From Clostridiales bacterium (GTDB lineage: Bacteria > Bacillota_A > Clostridia > Oscillospirales > Acutalibacteraceae): a DNA stretch of 7,172 bases. Of this stretch, positions 6,114-7,172 are shown piece after piece. Made by a program: the position numbers and the translations under genes. The stretch is from positions 1 to 7,172 of the forward strand of contig VSOH01000074.1 in NCBI GenBank assembly GCA_009774735.1, given 5' to 3'. Within the stretch, counting starts at the first letter, position 1. Every line of letters starts with the position of its first letter. The notes under the pieces are model-generated. The model had not been told where the DNA came from. It did no database searches and saw only the letters and a list, made by a program, of their open reading frames with translations.

Positions 6114-6156
6114 ATTTTAGTAAATTTTACTATTATTATATTAGGAGATAGTTATT

Positions 6157-7026
6157 ATGTTAGTTTCTGCAACAGAAATGCTTAAAAAAGCTAAGGCAGG
6201 CCACTATGCAGTTGGTCAGTTCAACATCAACAACCTTGAGTGGACAAAGTCCATTCTTTTAACCGCTCAGGAGCTGAACAGCCCTGTTATTCTCGGTGTA
6301 TCCGAAGGTGCAGGCAAGTATATGACAGGCTTCAAGACCGTTGCTGCTATGGTTAAGGCAATGGATGAGGAGCTTGGAATCACTGTTCCAGTTGCACTTC
6401 ACCTTGATCACGGCTCATACGAAGGCTGCTACAAGTGCATTAAAGCAGGCTTTACATCAATTATGTTTGACGGCTCTCATTATCCTATCGAGGAGAATGT
6501 TGCTAAGACAACCGAGCTTGTAAATGTTGCTCATGCTCTTGGTCTTTCAATTGAGGCTGAGGTAGGCTCTATCGGCGGCGAGGAAGATGGCGTTGTCGGT
6601 GCAGGTGAATGTGCCGATCCAAAGGAATGTAAGATGATTGCTGACCTCGGTGTTGATATGCTTGCAGCCGGTATTGGTAATATTCACGGCAAATATCCTG
6701 AAAACTGGGCAGGTCTTTCATTTGAAACACTTGATGCTGTTCAGCAGGAAACAGGCATTATGCCTCTTGTTCTTCACGGTGGTACAGGTATCCCCGAAGA
6801 TATGATTAAAAAGGCTATTGACCTTGGCGTATCGAAAATCAATGTTAATACAGAGTGCCAGCTCTCTTTCCAGGAAGCTACACGTAAGTATGTTGAAGAA
6901 GGTAAGGATTTACAGGGTAAAGGCTTTGACCCTCGTAAGCTTCTTGCTCCGGGTGCACAGGCTATCTGTGATACTGTTAAGGAAAAAATGGAGCTCTTCG
7001 GCTCAGTAGGTAAAGCAAACGACTAA
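6157..7026 (+). CDS. fba: Class II fructose-1,6-bisphosphate aldolase
   Basis: This 289-residue cytoplasmic enzyme is zinc-dependent and reversibly cleaves fructose-1,6-bisphosphate into glyceraldehyde-3-phosphate and dihydroxyacetone phosphate, in glycolysis and gluconeogenesis. Visible hallmarks are LHLDHG with the catalytic Asp84 and zinc ligand His85, FDGSHYPIEEN (104-114), EAEVGSIGGEED (123-134), zinc ligand His177 in GNIHGKY, zinc ligand His207 in LHGGTG (phosphate loop) and KINVNTE (227-233). Length and motifs match the Bacillus FbaA type. The close relatives that split tagatose bisphosphate (GatY/KbaY) cannot be wholly excluded, but no tagatose or galactitol genes are nearby. The ATG at 6157 has AGGAG (6143-6147) nine bases upstream. 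It appears monocistronic, with a strong promoter; the first terminator-like structure downstream lies inside a probable IS end. Confidence 0.96.
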   Translation: MLVSATEMLKKAKAGHYAVGQFNINNLEWTKSILLTAQELNSPVILGVSEGAGKYMTGFKTVAAMVKAMDEELGITVPVALHLDHGSYEGCYKCIKAGFTSIMFDGSHYPIEENVAKTTELVNVAHALGLSIEAEVGSIGGEEDGVVGAGECADPKECKMIADLGVDMLAAGIGNIHGKYPENWAGLSFETLDAVQQETGIMPLVLHGGTGIPEDMIKKAIDLGVSKINVNTECQLSFQEATRKYVEEGKDLQGKGFDPRKLLAPGAQAICDTVKEKMELFGSVGKAND

Positions 7027-7124
7027 TTAATTTACCAAATATTTAACCCCTTGCAATTTATTGAACTGCCCCAGATTGTGCAGACAGTACAAAAGGACCC
7101 TAGTTGATGTAGAAAATAAAATTG

Positions 7125-7172
7125 TTAAGCAACAAACTGATTTCGTTTTTCAAACGGAGTCAGTTTTGTTTT
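7125..7172 (-). CDS. C-terminal end of a probable IS3-family transposase (OrfB), partial
   Basis: The last 15 codons of a minus-strand reading frame run in from the right edge and end at TAA (complement of 7125-7127). The peptide KTKLTPFEKRNQFVA resembles the usual IS3 OrfB ending, where a Leu-Ser/Thr-Pro-x-Glu-x-Arg motif closes the integrase region shortly before the stop. Only this fragment is visible, so the call rests on the motif plus the adjacent terminal-repeat-like sequence. Confidence 0.45.
   Translation of the reverse strand, partial: KTKLTPFEKRNQFVA
7134..7172 (+). terminator. Plus-strand terminator-like hairpin inside the IS end
   Basis: AAACTGATTTCGTTT (7134-7148) pairs along its full length with 7152-7166 (two G-U pairs) around TTC, and is followed by TTTTGTTTT. 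On the plus strand it is a plausible intrinsic terminator about 110 nt after the aldolase stop codon, and the only one visible there. It overlaps the 3' end of the minus-strand transposase frame. Confidence 0.65.

Larger units (their letters stand above)
7062..7172 (-). mobile_element. End of an IS3-family (IS150-like) insertion sequence, truncated by the window edge
   Basis: From 7062 the sequence begins TGAACTGCCCC and continues to GCAGACAGTA, the TG-start, CCCC-core form of IS3-family terminal repeats. About 60 bp further in, the minus strand carries the C-terminus of a transposase-like reading frame ending at 7125. The spacing between stop codon and element end suits this family. The element continues beyond the window, so the other end and target duplication cannot be checked. 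Family placement is from remembered patterns. Confidence 0.5.

Overview
The window looks like a low-to-moderate GC Gram-positive chromosome, most likely an anaerobic gut-type Clostridia (Oscillospiraceae/Ruminococcaceae-like). This is inferred from strong AGGAG ribosome sites, near-consensus TTGACA/TATAAT and extended -10 promoters, U-tailed hairpin terminators, an FMN-riboswitch-controlled RibU, a Bacillus-type class II aldolase, and a DUF421 protein of the YetF kind. No single marker fixes the genus.

Layout. Positions 1-252 hold no gene I can support. They contain three consecutive strong hairpins, a minus-strand terminator and sequences resembling IS3/IS150-type ends. A minus-strand Zn/Cd/Pb-type P1B ATPase follows (253-2253), with its own promoter and a perfect 11-bp inverted repeat spanning the start region. 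Next is a minus-strand DUF421 membrane protein (2363-3034 or 3070). Diverging from it is a plus-strand operon: a six-helix cation diffusion facilitator (CDF) broken by a +1 frameshift at a run of seven A's (3121-3721), then a membrane-anchored calcineurin-like phosphoesterase (3730-4992), whose ribosome site overlaps the CDF stop codon. Just after it comes a consensus promoter, an FMN riboswitch with terminator, and ribU, the riboflavin-specific S component of an ECF transporter (5276-5869), closed by a strong terminator. A class II fructose-bisphosphate aldolase (6157-7026) with its own promoter follows. The right edge (7062-7172) looks like the end of an IS3-family element: a terminal-repeat-like sequence plus the last 15 codons of a minus-strand transposase.

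How it fits together. The left half has a metal-handling flavour (soft-metal exporter, CDF remnant, metal-dependent phosphoesterase), but only the CDF and phosphoesterase look co-transcribed. The right half is ordinary housekeeping: flavin uptake under feedback control by FMN, and glycolysis. I see no phage, CRISPR or defence system and no convincing new multi-gene system. The most interesting points are the CDF frameshift, the dyad over the ATPase promoter, the Cys-rich insertion in the ATPase, the run of 34-nt hairpins at the left edge, and the IS end that may supply the aldolase terminator.

Other gaps: 2254-2362 holds the ATPase promoter and dyad; 3071-3120 is the divergent promoter region; 4993-5275 is filled by promoter and riboswitch; 5931-6084 is AT-rich and I see nothing in it.
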